DNA of 64,000 nt from PALSA-1006 sp041660815 (lineage in GTDB: Bacteria; Pseudomonadota; Gammaproteobacteria; Burkholderiales; Gallionellaceae). Below the pieces are notes generated by a model, which saw nothing but the letters and a program-made list of their open reading frames with translations, made no database searches and was not told where the DNA came from. Positions 42,442 to 51,345 of the stretch are shown piece by piece; the stretch's first letter is position 1, and every line of letters starts with the position of its first letter. Position numbers and translations under genes: made by a program. The stretch spans positions 92,022 to 156,021 of the forward strand of contig JBAZVN010000009.1 of the NCBI GenBank assembly GCA_041660815.1, in the 5' to 3' direction.

Positions 42442-42714
42442 ATGCCAATTAATCGCGTTAATTTTTTTGTGCGCAAGCACATGTCGTATATCGAAATGAC
42501 CGGTGTGCTGATGCGCATCTTCAGTTTCTCGCTGGTCAGCTGGCTCGGCCCCGCAAGTCCGTTCATGTTCGTGTGGATTTTCAACACAATTGATGCCGTC
42601 ATGCTCTCCTGGTGTTCTGTATTGAAAAAAGACCGCGCCTACACCATGCTCAACATGTTCTGGATTATGGTTGGTGTGGTTGGGATTCTCCGGGCTGGTA
42701 ACTTCATTCATTAA
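42442..42714 (+). CDS. Small membrane protein, 90 aa
   Basis: A 90-residue protein with two likely membrane helices (about 23-52: MRIFSFSLVSWLGPASPFMFVWIF; and about 68-86: MLNMFWIMVGVVGIL, given in short parts). No family recognised. Good membrane character and lack of stops make it more credible than the opposite frame. An internal ATG (42481) is an alternative start. It lies 43 nt after gatB, perhaps on the same transcript. Confidence 0.55.
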   Translation: MPINRVNFFVRKHMSYIEMTGVLMRIFSFSLVSWLGPASPFMFVWIFNTIDAVMLSWCSVLKKDRAYTMLNMFWIMVGVVGILRAGNFIH

Positions 42715-42723
42715 AAGCAAAAT

Positions 42724-42760
42724 GTCGGGTTACGGCACAAGAAACCGCGCCCAACCCGAC
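42724..42760. repeat. Palindromic hairpin (GTCGGGTT...AACCCGAC)
   Basis: GTCGGGTT (42724-42731) and AACCCGAC (42753-42760) form an 8-bp perfect stem, a sequence type dispersed in many proteobacterial genomes. It is placed after the small membrane protein gene and before the DUF4124 gene end, where it may also help terminate transcription. A second short palindrome GCACAGAGCTGTGC is at 42808-42821. Confidence 0.55.
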
Positions 42761-42838
42761 CTGCAGACAATGCCGTGTATTACACAATTAAACACTAAAT
42801 CTTGTGCGCACAGAGCTGTGCTTCCGTATGGAACCCAT

Positions 42839-43459
42839 CTACTCTGAAGAGAGACCTTTGAGTTCGCGGTAGCGTTGCTTATCCGCATCAAAGCGCGCTT
42901 TCACATTGGCTGATTCTTGCTCGTTTTGCGCCAATTCTTTTTGCAGTTTAATCACCTTGGCTTCGGCATTGCTAATGTCATCCAGCAAAGCTTTTGGAAG
43001 CGGTTTATTGTTACTTACCAAGCCGCTCTTTTCTTTATTAAACGCTTCCAAAGATTCTTGTGCCGATTGAATCAGCAAAGTAACTCCTTTAATTCGCGCC
43101 TCGATTTGTTGCAGACCCCGATCACGCGCCAGATCAATTTCATTCTCATTGCTGAAAGTGCTCAACAGCGCGTTATCGCGCCGCTTGGTTTCAAGAGCAG
43201 ATTTCTGTTGCATTTTCTTCTGTGAAGCATCGGCTTTTTTGGCGCGTTGCTCTTCGGGCGTCAACTTATCAATCTGCCTTTCCACGCGTCCTTTGTCACT
43301 AAAACGCACCGCATCTTTATTCGCATATTCGGGCGGTATGGTCTCGCCGTAATGGGTTGTGCCGTTATCATCTACCCACTTGTACAGCTTGGCTTCTGCA
43401 CTGTTAAGCCAAATACCCCCAATTAGAGCTAGAATCATAACAGATTGTTTATTAAGCAT
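42839..43459 (-). CDS. DUF4124 domain-containing exported protein
   Basis: A 206-residue exported protein: signal peptide about 1-23 (MILALIGGIWLNSAEA), then the DUF4124 motif KLYKWVDDNGTTHYGETIPPEY, followed by a long charged helical/coiled-coil tail rich in Lys, Glu and Gln. DUF4124 proteins are periplasmic and of unknown function. Its first 8 nt overlap the end of pyrE, so the two are cotranscribed. Confidence 0.88.
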   Translation of the reverse strand: MLNKQSVMILALIGGIWLNSAEAKLYKWVDDNGTTHYGETIPPEYANKDAVRFSDKGRVERQIDKLTPEEQRAKKADASQKKMQQKSALETKRRDNALLSTFSNENEIDLARDRGLQQIEARIKGVTLLIQSAQESLEAFNKEKSGLVSNNKPLPKALLDDISNAEAKVIKLQKELAQNEQESANVKARFDADKQRYRELKGLSSE

Positions 43460-44099
43460 TATTTACCCCATATTGATCGCGATATGATTGCACTGCCTGC
43501 AGATTTTTCGCCAATTCAGCCTCGCCCTGTAAAAATCCCAATAAATCGTCCAGCGCCGCAATAGAAATCACAGGCAGGTTGTAGTCGCGTCTTACTTCCT
43601 GCACGGCAGATAATTCCCCCTGGCCACGCTCCATACGATCCAGCGCGATAACCACTCCGCACGGTGTGGCACCGGCGCTACGAATCAGCTCAATTGATTC
43701 ACGCACCGAAGTTCCCGCAGAAATGACATCGTCAATGATCAGGACATTGCCATACAATTTTGCACCCACTGTATTGCCACCTTCGCCGTGGTCTTTGGCT
43801 TCTTTGCGGTTGAAGCAATACGGCACGTTACGTCCCTGCTCAGCCAGCGCAATTGAAGTTCCCGCCACCAGCGGAATACCCTTATAAGCCGGGCCGAACA
43901 ACATGTCGAATGGCACATTTGCTGCAAGAATAGCCTGTGCATAAAACTGGCACAGCTCGCGCAACGCCGCTCCGTCCTGAAATAATCCCGAATTGAAAAA
44001 GTACGGGGATAAACGTCCGGCTTTGGTTTGAAATTCCCCGAAGCGCAACACATTTTGCGCAACAGCAAAGCGAATAAAATCTTGGCGGTAAGGATGCAT
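43452..44099 (-). CDS. pyrE: Orotate phosphoribosyltransferase
   Basis: PyrE makes orotidine 5'-phosphate from orotate and PRPP in pyrimidine synthesis. The 215-residue product has the usual features: FQTKAGRLSPYFFNSGLF, the flexible loop FNRKEAKDHGEGG and the PRPP-binding motif VLIIDDVISAGTS. It is divergent from xth, with a shared symmetrical -10 region between them, and upstream of the DUF4124 gene. Confidence 0.96.
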   Translation of the reverse strand: MHPYRQDFIRFAVAQNVLRFGEFQTKAGRLSPYFFNSGLFQDGAALRELCQFYAQAILAANVPFDMLFGPAYKGIPLVAGTSIALAEQGRNVPYCFNRKEAKDHGEGGNTVGAKLYGNVLIIDDVISAGTSVRESIELIRSAGATPCGVVIALDRMERGQGELSAVQEVRRDYNLPVISIAALDDLLGFLQGEAELAKNLQAVQSYRDQYGVNNA

Positions 44100-44131
44100 A
44101 AGGCTAAAAAAAGGAAAAGTGAAGTGACGCT

Positions 44132-44139
44132 ATTATAAT
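44132..44139. promoter_or_regulatory. Shared -10 region for divergent pyrE and xth
   Basis: The sequence ATTATAAT contains TATAAT on the plus strand (44134-44139) and TATAAT on the minus strand (44132-44137). Both start codons are within 35 nt. No -35 boxes stand out, so promoters may be extended or regulated; simultaneous use would collide. Confidence 0.4.
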
Positions 44140-44167
44140 GCGCACCTTTTAAGAATCGAGAAAATTC

Positions 44168-44944
44168 ATGCGCATCATTTCACTAAATTTAAACGGTATA
44201 CGTTCAGCCTACAACAAAGGCATGCTGGAATGGCTTGGCAAACAAAATACCGACATCCTCTGTGTGCAAGAACTTAAGGCGCAGGCTGGCGATATGACAC
44301 CGGATATGCTGAACCCGTTCGGCTTTCACGGCTACTTTCATTACGCGGAAAAGAAAGGTTACAGCGGTGTCGGGATTTACAGCAAACATAAACCGGATGC
44401 CGTAATTGTAGGCTTGGGGATTCCCGAATTCGATGCAGAAGGACGCTATATCGAAGCGCAATTTGGGAATTTAAGCGTGGTGTCCTTATATTTGCCGTCA
44501 GGCTCCAGCGGAGAAGAGCGTCAAGCCGTAAAGTTTAAATTCATGGCTGCTTTTATGCCGCACATGGTCGCCTTAAAAAATAGCGGACGTGAAGTGATTA
44601 TTTGCGGTGACTGGAACATCGCACATACCGAAAAAGATTTAAAAAACTGGAAAGGCAACAAAAAGAATTCCGGGTTTCTGCCGGAAGAGCGCGCGTGGCT
44701 CACGCAGTTATTTGGCGAAGTGGGCTTTGTCGATGTATTTCGCAAACTACATCCCGAACTGGAGGCTTACACCTGGTGGTCCAATCGCGGCCAGGCATGG
44801 GCAAAAGATGTGGGTTGGCGCTTGGATTATCAAATTGCCACGCCTGGAATAGCTGAAAAAGGCTTAGCCACCAGCATCTACAAAGAGCAACGTTTTAGTG
44901 ACCATGCACCGCTGACAGTGGAATATGATTATCACCTGACTTGA
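44168..44944 (+). CDS. xth: Exodeoxyribonuclease III / AP endonuclease
   Basis: A 258-residue member of the ExoIII/APE1 family for base-excision repair. Motifs: ISLNLNGIRSAYNKG (metal-binding Asn), LCVQELKAQ (catalytic Glu), VIICGDWNIAH (DxN), WWSNRGQAWAKDVGWRLDY and C-terminal RFSDHAPLTVEY (catalytic His). Length and motifs are complete. It could be exoA/xthA; the symbol distinction cannot be made by eye. Confidence 0.93.
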   Translation: MRIISLNLNGIRSAYNKGMLEWLGKQNTDILCVQELKAQAGDMTPDMLNPFGFHGYFHYAEKKGYSGVGIYSKHKPDAVIVGLGIPEFDAEGRYIEAQFGNLSVVSLYLPSGSSGEERQAVKFKFMAAFMPHMVALKNSGREVIICGDWNIAHTEKDLKNWKGNKKNSGFLPEERAWLTQLFGEVGFVDVFRKLHPELEAYTWWSNRGQAWAKDVGWRLDYQIATPGIAEKGLATSIYKEQRFSDHAPLTVEYDYHLT

Positions 44945-44994
44945 GAAGTGAGCAATTGGAATTGCTGCATCAGCATATTGGATAGGAGAATTTG

Positions 44995-47079
44995 ATGAAA
45001 ATGCGTGTTCATTCAATCTTGACAATTGCTATAACTCCATTATTAATCAATATGATACTGACAGGATGCGGCGTTCAGTCAAGTTCGACAACCACTCAAC
45101 CGCCATTGACGCCTTGGGGACTTAGTGCTACCAACGAGGCTGGGTTGACGGCCTATTTTCGCGACGCGCTGGGTCAGTCAAGCAAAAATCTGTATTACAC
45201 CCGGGATTTATTGATGATGGCGACGGCAGAGGTGCTTTCTGCAGCCCCTCCCGGATCTGGCGCAGCAACGACCCAGTATTCCGGAACCACTTTGCAGGAA
45301 ATCGGAGTTGACGAGGCCGACTTGATCAAAAGTGATGGAAATTTTGTCTATAGTCTGGATCCGGCTAGCTCGGTTGCTACAGCGAGGAATATCTTACGTC
45401 GTCAAAGACTGGATGGCGCCAGCAATAGTGCGCCACTCATTCAAATCGAAAACTTTCAACTTCCATTTTCAGCCAATGTCAGCGGTAGCGGTCTTTTCCT
45501 GGATAGTGCCCGTCAAAAAATCGTTGCGGTCGGCAAAGGAAATTCGGGCTGGCAAATTTACGATTTATGGTTTGATTCACCCTCATGGGGGCAGGGCATA
45601 ACTGAAGTGGTCATGCTGGATACTGCTAATGCACAGAATATGCAGACTATTCGTACTTTGAACATGACGGGTCATTTGATCGGTTCACGGCGTATTAATT
45701 CAACTCTATATTTAGTATTGCGCAGTTATCCGCAGGTAACAGGAATTGATCCCTGGTGGCCTGCAAATAAAGTTACATCAAATCAGACCGTAGTCGACTC
45801 GTTGCAAGCCGCGCAATTGCTGCCAACGCTATCAATTGATGGCGAGGCAGCGCAACCTTTGGTGCAGGCGTCCTCCTGTTTTACTCAGGAACAAAATGCG
45901 GTCAAGAGTGCCGATATTATTACCATCGTTAGTGTTGATTTGGCCGCCACTGCGCATCGTCATCAGGCAGTTTGCTTCACCGGTGGAACTGAAGCCTTTT
46001 ATATGTCGGAACAAAGCTTGTATTTGGCGACAACCCGAACTGCCTATGCTTACAGCGGAACTTTTCCGGTATATGCGCAAACCACAAGTACAGATATTCA
46101 TAAATTCACCCTGAATGATCTTGATATTGCTTACCGCGGATCGGGAAATATAACGGGACATTTGGGCTTTGACCAAAACCGTAAATCTTTTCGAATGAGT
46201 GAATATGCAAACACGCTACGCGTCATTACTCAAACATTATCCAATCGGGGAGGCTGGGTTGGCTTGCCTGTGATGATATCTGCAACCGACAATTCAGTGA
46301 GTTCAGCATCGGGAATATCTGCGACAGCGATTAGCGATTCACCGGGACATCTCAGCGTTTTGCAGGAAGTGTCAGGTGCATTACAGGTGGTTGGAGAATT
46401 GCCCAATGCCGCTCGTCCCCAGTCATTGGGAAAATCTGGCGAACAATTGTATGCCTCGCGCTTTATCGGCAACCGTGGCTATCTGGTTACATACCGTCTC
46501 ACTGACCCCTTGTATGTGCTGGATCTATCCGACCCTAAAGATCCGAAGGTGGCAGGAGAATTACAGGTGGATGGATACTCGGATTATTTATTTCCGCTAA
46601 ATGCAAACTTGTTGCTGGGTGTGGGTAAGGACGCCAAGTCCGACGGCTCGGCGGGAGACGGACGTTTTGCGTGGTATCAGGGCGTAAAGGTAGCGCTGAT
46701 TGACGTGACCAATCCCGCTGCTCCCACAGAAGCCGCACGCACAATAATTGGCAAGAGAGGAACGGATGCAACCGTGCTACATGATCATCACGGCATTGCC
46801 ATTCAAACACTGGGTAATACAGTCAGAATAAGCTTGCCAGTCAGTTTGCATGAGACAGCAAGCCAATGGAATACCGGAAGCACAAACGACTACTTTGATT
46901 TTACACGTTCCGAATTGCAGCGCTTTGAAGTTGATCTCGCCACGAAAAGTTTAACCGCAGTTTCCGCAGTAATCTCGGCGCAACCAAGTTGGCGCGATAT
47001 CAGCAATGATCGCTCGCTACTTTGGAATGATCAGCTGCACTGGTATCAGAATGGAATCTGGTCATCCGCAGCTTGGTAG
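44995..47079 (+). CDS. Beta-propeller domain lipoprotein (Beta_propel family)
   Basis: A 694-residue lipoprotein: signal peptide with lipobox LTGC (C at about 24) and a region of Ser/Thr residues, then a large beta-propeller domain of the family found in bacteria and archaea: YSGTTLQEIGVDEADLIKSDGNFVYSL (quoted in short pieces: YSGTTLQEIGVDEADLI) and repeated blades. Role unknown; such proteins are cell-surface or periplasmic and may bind ligands or partners. AGGAG 6 nt upstream sets ATG 44995, not the TTG before it. Monocistronic by position. Confidence 0.88.
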   Translation: MKMRVHSILTIAITPLLINMILTGCGVQSSSTTTQPPLTPWGLSATNEAGLTAYFRDALGQSSKNLYYTRDLLMMATAEVLSAAPPGSGAATTQYSGTTLQEIGVDEADLIKSDGNFVYSLDPASSVATARNILRRQRLDGASNSAPLIQIENFQLPFSANVSGSGLFLDSARQKIVAVGKGNSGWQIYDLWFDSPSWGQGITEVVMLDTANAQNMQTIRTLNMTGHLIGSRRINSTLYLVLRSYPQVTGIDPWWPANKVTSNQTVVDSLQAAQLLPTLSIDGEAAQPLVQASSCFTQEQNAVKSADIITIVSVDLAATAHRHQAVCFTGGTEAFYMSEQSLYLATTRTAYAYSGTFPVYAQTTSTDIHKFTLNDLDIAYRGSGNITGHLGFDQNRKSFRMSEYANTLRVITQTLSNRGGWVGLPVMISATDNSVSSASGISATAISDSPGHLSVLQEVSGALQVVGELPNAARPQSLGKSGEQLYASRFIGNRGYLVTYRLTDPLYVLDLSDPKDPKVAGELQVDGYSDYLFPLNANLLLGVGKDAKSDGSAGDGRFAWYQGVKVALIDVTNPAAPTEAARTIIGKRGTDATVLHDHHGIAIQTLGNTVRISLPVSLHETASQWNTGSTNDYFDFTRSELQRFEVDLATKSLTAVSAVISAQPSWRDISNDRSLLWNDQLHWYQNGIWSSAAW

Positions 47080-47162
47080 TCAGGTGAGCTATTCCAATAG
47101 TCCCCGCGCAGAACCACTACAATGCGCCCTCCTAATTTGCGGCCATACACCATCAGCCAACT

Positions 47163-47705
47163 ATGAACACAGAAACAGAAAAAAACTTCCTCGTAATTAC
47201 CGCCTCCGGCGCAGACAAATTGGGCCTCGTCGAACAGCTTGCGGGACGCATCGCCGACAGCGGTTGCAACATCGAAGAGAGCAGCATGGCCGTGATAGGC
47301 GGGCAATTCTCTTTCATCACTCGGGTCTCCGGCGCATGGCACGCACTTTCCAAACTGGAAGGACAAATTCCTGTGCTAATTGCACAACTCGGCCTCACCA
47401 TCACCCAGCAGCGCACCGGCAAGATCGAACGAAGCGCCGCCATTCCCTACACCGTCGAAGTTGTGACGATGGATCAGCCCGGCATCGTACGCAACCTCGC
47501 CGCCTTCTTCACCCGCAACGGCATCAACGTCGAAGAGCTGCAAAGCCGCACCTATTTCGCCCCGCACACCGGCTCTCCGCTCACCTCCGTCATCATGAGC
47601 GTTGGCATCCACGCCAAAATTCACATCCCCACCCTGCGCGAAGATTTTCTCGATTACTGCGACGATTTGAATCTGGATGCGACGCTGGAGCCGATGCGGG
47701 GGTGA
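47163..47705 (+). CDS. gcvR: GcvR-type ACT-domain regulator
   Basis: A 180-residue protein with two ACT domains (about 7-80 and 95-175), the layout of GcvR, which binds GcvA and represses the glycine-cleavage genes. Marks: LVITASGADKLGLVEQLAG and PYTVEVVTMDQPGIVRNLA. No gcvTHP genes are in this window. Whether it regulates glycine cleavage here or has another role is not certain. Confidence 0.8.
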   Translation: MNTETEKNFLVITASGADKLGLVEQLAGRIADSGCNIEESSMAVIGGQFSFITRVSGAWHALSKLEGQIPVLIAQLGLTITQQRTGKIERSAAIPYTVEVVTMDQPGIVRNLAAFFTRNGINVEELQSRTYFAPHTGSPLTSVIMSVGIHAKIHIPTLREDFLDYCDDLNLDATLEPMRG

Positions 47706-47732
47706 AGTGAGGGGACGATGCCACATTAGCTG

Positions 47733-48665
47733 CTATCGTGCTGAATTAGGTAATTTTGAGCCGTACATCAAGTTGGCATCCAGCAGCTTATCCTCCCCTA
47801 AAAACATTCGTTGAAGCGCAATGCGGCCCTCATCAGTTTGCCGAATTTCTAGACCTGAAATATATATTTTTACTTCATTTTCACTGACCGATTGATTAGC
47901 TTCATACCAAAAAGCCAGAGTACGCGGCCTAGCTGGCAATAGATCACCATGTTGCGCCATTCCAATTTCGTTTTCGATTAGGATGCTTTTAAAGCCAAAT
48001 GCGTTGGCCACGTCCTCGTATACGGCATGTAACATCTCAAATCCGGTACGCAATAAATCAATGCCATTAATCGACTCTTTATATACAAACAGCTTAGGTG
48101 ATTTGCTTTGTGGATTATCTGGAAATAATACGAGCACTTTCTTTTGAGGGCTAATTTGAAGGAAAGTATGATTTACAAGATTGGCATGATGTTGATCAAT
48201 TACTCTGTAATCTCTTAAACGGCTGCCGCCAGTCTGCCAATAGCGCAAGAGAATGCCTTCTATCTCTGTCGGTATTTTTAGTGAATGAATTTTATTCATC
48301 CCATCATTAAGGCTTGACGGCATGCTCCTGCCAATTTTCTTTCCAATCAGGGGAAGTAGCATGTCCTGCATAATTCTTAATGAAGAAAGCAAGGGCGAGA
48401 TTTCGTTCAAAAGCGCTAGAAGGCTGGTAGAGTGAAAAACTATCTTGGCATCCCCCAACTCAAGTTGATTTTCAAATAGCCCAAACTCTAGTACGCATCG
48501 TTGATCCAGTTCAGCTATCTGCCTCATATGGATAACACATGAGCTGGCGCGATATAAAAGGGCGGAAATCTCTTCAGATGAAGAGATTTTTTTCCATGCA
48601 TACATCTTTTGAAAAAGGCCTTCAGAATTTAATAGCTCGGGTAAATACATACTGTCTATGTCCAA
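47733..48665 (-). CDS. Hypothetical protein, 310 aa
   Basis: A 310-residue protein of unrecognised family. N-terminal 120 residues are helical, the middle has a basic-aromatic segment (RYWQTGGSRLRDYRVIDQHH) and a beta-rich part (KKVLVLFPDN), the C-terminus contains FGFKSILIENEIGMAQHG. No signal peptide, membrane helix or catalytic motif stands out. It converges on gcvR. AT-richer than its neighbours, with an apparently different codon use, so it may be acquired. Confidence 0.6.
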   Translation of the reverse strand: MDIDSMYLPELLNSEGLFQKMYAWKKISSSEEISALLYRASSCVIHMRQIAELDQRCVLEFGLFENQLELGDAKIVFHSTSLLALLNEISPLLSSLRIMQDMLLPLIGKKIGRSMPSSLNDGMNKIHSLKIPTEIEGILLRYWQTGGSRLRDYRVIDQHHANLVNHTFLQISPQKKVLVLFPDNPQSKSPKLFVYKESINGIDLLRTGFEMLHAVYEDVANAFGFKSILIENEIGMAQHGDLLPARPRTLAFWYEANQSVSENEVKIYISGLEIRQTDEGRIALQRMFLGEDKLLDANLMYGSKLPNSAR

Positions 48666-48838
48666 GTAATTGGTGCTAGAAAAATACTGCCATCGCTATC
48701 ACTTAACTCCCCCCCAACCAAGCATCCGACGATAGCTTAGTTGGCAACGTCGTTAGCTTCTCCGCCAGATACATAATTACCACTCCATCTTTTTCACGCC
48801 ACGTCACTTCGCCCATCCTCTTTGTCATCACCTAAATA

Positions 48839-49360
48839 TCACCGCGCCGAGTGCAGTAACCGTAAGCATGCTGACCGCAACAGCGCCCTTGAATAGAGGC
48901 GATGAAACCCAGAAAGCAGATGAAATGCGATGCCGAAAGTGGCTCGACCTGATGCTCGGTCAATTTTAGGGACAACGACGGAACCGAAGTACAGGCGTGT
49001 GGTGGATGAATCGCCATCCTTAGTAACGGCGCTCATTAGCCATGATCTTGTGCGCCCCAGAAAATCACAGAGCAGCAGTTGGTCTGGCGCTCTTCCTTCG
49101 ACGCTCCACGCGGCAAATTTTTTGGCTTCGCCTAATGCAAAAAGCTTTGCTTGCGCATCCGTAGACGGTCTACGTGCAAGCAGCGCCAGAATAAGCCGCT
49201 CAACTTTGAATAGCTTGGTGGTGTAGAAGGCCTCCACATACTCTGCTTGCGACACCGCGCGGGGAATGTCTATGAAGTAGCAGTCTGTGTAGGCTCCTTC
49301 TTGTTTGTACTTGTTGAGAAGAGCTTCCCGTGGCAGCTCACCGGATAGTATGACGTTCAT
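48839..49360 (-). CDS. Hypothetical protein, 173 aa
   Basis: A 173-residue protein, possibly of a DUF2867-like group: KVERLILALLARRPSTDAQ, FAAWSVEGRAPDQLLLCDFLGRTRSWLM, TTRLYFGSVVVP, then a hydrophobic C-terminus with FHLLSGFHRLYSRALL. No membrane signal peptide; function unknown. Its ATG overlaps the DUF2461 stop (ATGA), so the two are coupled. Confidence 0.6.
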   Translation of the reverse strand: MNVILSGELPREALLNKYKQEGAYTDCYFIDIPRAVSQAEYVEAFYTTKLFKVERLILALLARRPSTDAQAKLFALGEAKKFAAWSVEGRAPDQLLLCDFLGRTRSWLMSAVTKDGDSSTTRLYFGSVVVPKIDRASGRATFGIAFHLLSGFHRLYSRALLRSACLRLLHSAR

Positions 49361-50067
49361 AGGCTCCTTACCGATTTACTTATTGCATTACATCTATACT
49401 GCACATCCAGCGCTTCGCACAAAAATTTCATGAACGGAACCGTTTCTGCAAAACGCTGTTCAGTGAGTTCAACCAGACTTCGCCCCGTCACCTCTTTGCG
49501 CGACAAGGGGGCAATGGCGATGAAGTCTTTGCGCTTAATGTCTGCAATCGCCGGATGCTCGGCGGCGTAACCACGGGGAGGTCTGATCAAGCTGTCTCCG
49601 GCCAATTCCCATTGGGCGGTAAATTTTTTGTCGTTGCGCGCGGCAAGCCATTTCTCCGGTTTCTGTGCGACGAGGTCGCGTATCTTGCCCAGTGCATCCG
49701 ATTCGGGATGCCAGCATCCCACGGCGAAGAAACATTCATCGGTGGCGATATGCACATAGAAGCCCGGTGCATGCACATCTTTGCCCAATGCGTGACGAAA
49801 CTGAATACCGATGTTGGTTTTGTAAGGCGTCTTGTCGCGGGAGAAGCGCGTATCACGGAACACTCTCATCAGCGAGCCGCCGACTTTGCGCGGCTCCGCA
49901 CGAAAGCTTTGCGCAAAACATTTCAACGCAGGCTCCATCGCTTCGATAAAACCAAGTGCCGGTTCCCGCACCAGTGCTTCATAGCGCGGCTTGTTGGCCT
50001 CGAACCATGCGCGGTTGTTGTTATCGGCCAGCTCATTGAGAAAACTGAAAGTTGCTTTTGTAAACAT
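49357..50067 (-). CDS. DUF2461 family protein
   Basis: A 236-residue DUF2461 (TIGR02453) protein: FSFLNELADNNNRAWFEANKPRYE, VGGSLMRVFRDTRFSRDKTPYKTNIGIQFRH, FYVHIATDECFFAVGCWHPE. These proteins are cytosolic and uncharacterised. ATG 50067 is preferred over a TTG start at 50082, with GAAAGG about 8 nt upstream. First gene of a two-gene unit with the 173-aa protein. Confidence 0.88.
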   Translation of the reverse strand: MFTKATFSFLNELADNNNRAWFEANKPRYEALVREPALGFIEAMEPALKCFAQSFRAEPRKVGGSLMRVFRDTRFSRDKTPYKTNIGIQFRHALGKDVHAPGFYVHIATDECFFAVGCWHPESDALGKIRDLVAQKPEKWLAARNDKKFTAQWELAGDSLIRPPRGYAAEHPAIADIKRKDFIAIAPLSRKEVTGRSLVELTEQRFAETVPFMKFLCEALDVQYRCNAISKSVRSL

Positions 50068-50108
50068 AGCGTAACCTTTCAAAAATTATTGATACTGCAT
50101 TACAGCAA

Positions 50109-50609
50109 TCAATTCGGCCCCAGCTTCTTCTGCCAGAACATCGCTTTGCCCATCTTGGGGTCAAGTTCGTATCCGGCAAAACCGCTGGCCTTGTATGCCG
50201 CTTGCGCCAGAGTATTACCCTCTAGCACTTCCAGCGTGAGCTTGCAGCAACCAAGGCGTAGCGCGATTTCTTCTGCCTTGGCAAGCAAGCGCTTGGAAAT
50301 GCCGCGCCCCCGGTATTGGCTCGCCACAATGATGTCGTGAATGTTCAGCAGCGGTTTGCACGCGAAGGTTGAAAATCCTTCAAAGCAAACCGCCATGCCT
50401 GCGGGCGATCCATCCGCTAAGGCGAGTACGACATGCACGCCTTGCCGTTTGCGCAATTCGGTAACGAGATTGTCTTTCACGAATTCCGCTAATTCCGCCC
50501 CGCCGCCCATGTCGTCTTTGGCATATTCATTCAGCAAATATATGATGGCCGATGCGTGGAATGGCAACGACAGGTCGGCGCTGATTATCTCTTCTGCTCC
50601 ACTCAGCAT
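50109..50609 (-). CDS. GNAT-family N-acetyltransferase
   Basis: A 166-residue GNAT acetyltransferase: acetyl-CoA binding motif A IIVASQYRGRGISKRLLAKAEE (R/Q-x-x-G-x-G/A form), preceding strand INIHDI, and a C-terminal LEVLEGNTLAQAAYKASGFAGYELD. Acceptor substrate cannot be read. Its start overlaps the end of the SDR gene by 7 nt, so it is coupled with it. Confidence 0.9.
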   Translation of the reverse strand: MLSGAEEIISADLSLPFHASAIIYLLNEYAKDDMGGGAELAEFVKDNLVTELRKRQGVHVVLALADGSPAGMAVCFEGFSTFACKPLLNIHDIIVASQYRGRGISKRLLAKAEEIALRLGCCKLTLEVLEGNTLAQAAYKASGFAGYELDPKMGKAMFWQKKLGPN

Positions 50610-51304
50610 GTCACGCCACCATCAACCACGATCACGCTGCCCGTCGAATATGCATTGCCGAATAAATACAAATAAGCATCGGCAATTTCTTTGGCGGCCC
50701 CCAGACGATCCAACGGCAAGTTGGGTGCAATTTTTTTCACATAATCGACGCGTCCGGGAATGGGCGTGTCTGCATCAACGAAGCCGGGACAAACAGTGTT
50801 TACGCGAATGGGCGCTAACTCAATGGCAATGGCGCTGGCGAGCGCCTCGGTCGCGGCATTCATCGCGCTCACTGCCGAATAGCCGGGATAACTGCGCCGC
50901 GAGGCGACACCCGAAGTGAGTACGATGGAGCCATGAGGGCGAATGTGGCGCACTGCATGTTTTGCCAGGCGATACTGTCCCCAGAATTTTGCATCAAACG
51001 CTGCACTGACTGCGGCCAGATCGTTTTCAAGAAATTTACCGGAGGGCAAATGCGGTTTGATTGTTGCAGCCAGATGGTCGAATGGGCCAACGCGATGAAA
51101 GAAATCGATTACCGCTTGCTCGTCCGAAACATCGACTTGTTCCACGGTAACGCGGCCACCGAGCTGTTTGGCTGCGGCATGCAGTTTTTCCAGCGAGCGC
51201 GAAGCAATAACAACCTCCGCACCGGCGTTGAGTGATTTTTGTGCCACGGCAAAGCCGATGCCGGAACTGCCTCCGACGACGAGTATTTTTGAATTGCTGA
51301 GCAT
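50603..51304 (-). CDS. Short-chain dehydrogenase/reductase
   Basis: A 233-residue classical SDR: TGxxxGxG-type cofactor motif (VVGGSSGIGFAVAQ), catalytic Ser/Tyr region (IVLTSGVASRRSYPGYSAVSAMNAATEAL; the Tyr is followed by SxxxA rather than the common YxxxK, with no Lys where expected), and the C-terminal GSVIVVDGG. The apparent absence of the YxxxK lysine makes catalysis uncertain. Coupled to the GNAT gene. Confidence 0.85.
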   Translation of the reverse strand: MLSNSKILVVGGSSGIGFAVAQKSLNAGAEVVIASRSLEKLHAAAKQLGGRVTVEQVDVSDEQAVIDFFHRVGPFDHLAATIKPHLPSGKFLENDLAAVSAAFDAKFWGQYRLAKHAVRHIRPHGSIVLTSGVASRRSYPGYSAVSAMNAATEALASAIAIELAPIRVNTVCPGFVDADTPIPGRVDYVKKIAPNLPLDRLGAAKEIADAYLYLFGNAYSTGSVIVVDGGVTC

Positions 51305-51345
51305 AACAATTCCCCGAAATGGTTATGCCGAATAATAACGGACTA

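Noticed and set aside
42436..42720. 94-codon minus-strand frame opposite the small membrane protein
   Set aside because: Very His/Asn/Glu-rich without membrane or family features; the plus-strand frame has clear membrane helices.
47006..47710. 234-codon plus-strand frame across gcvR
   Set aside because: Arg/His-rich, overlaps gcvR in another frame, no homology.
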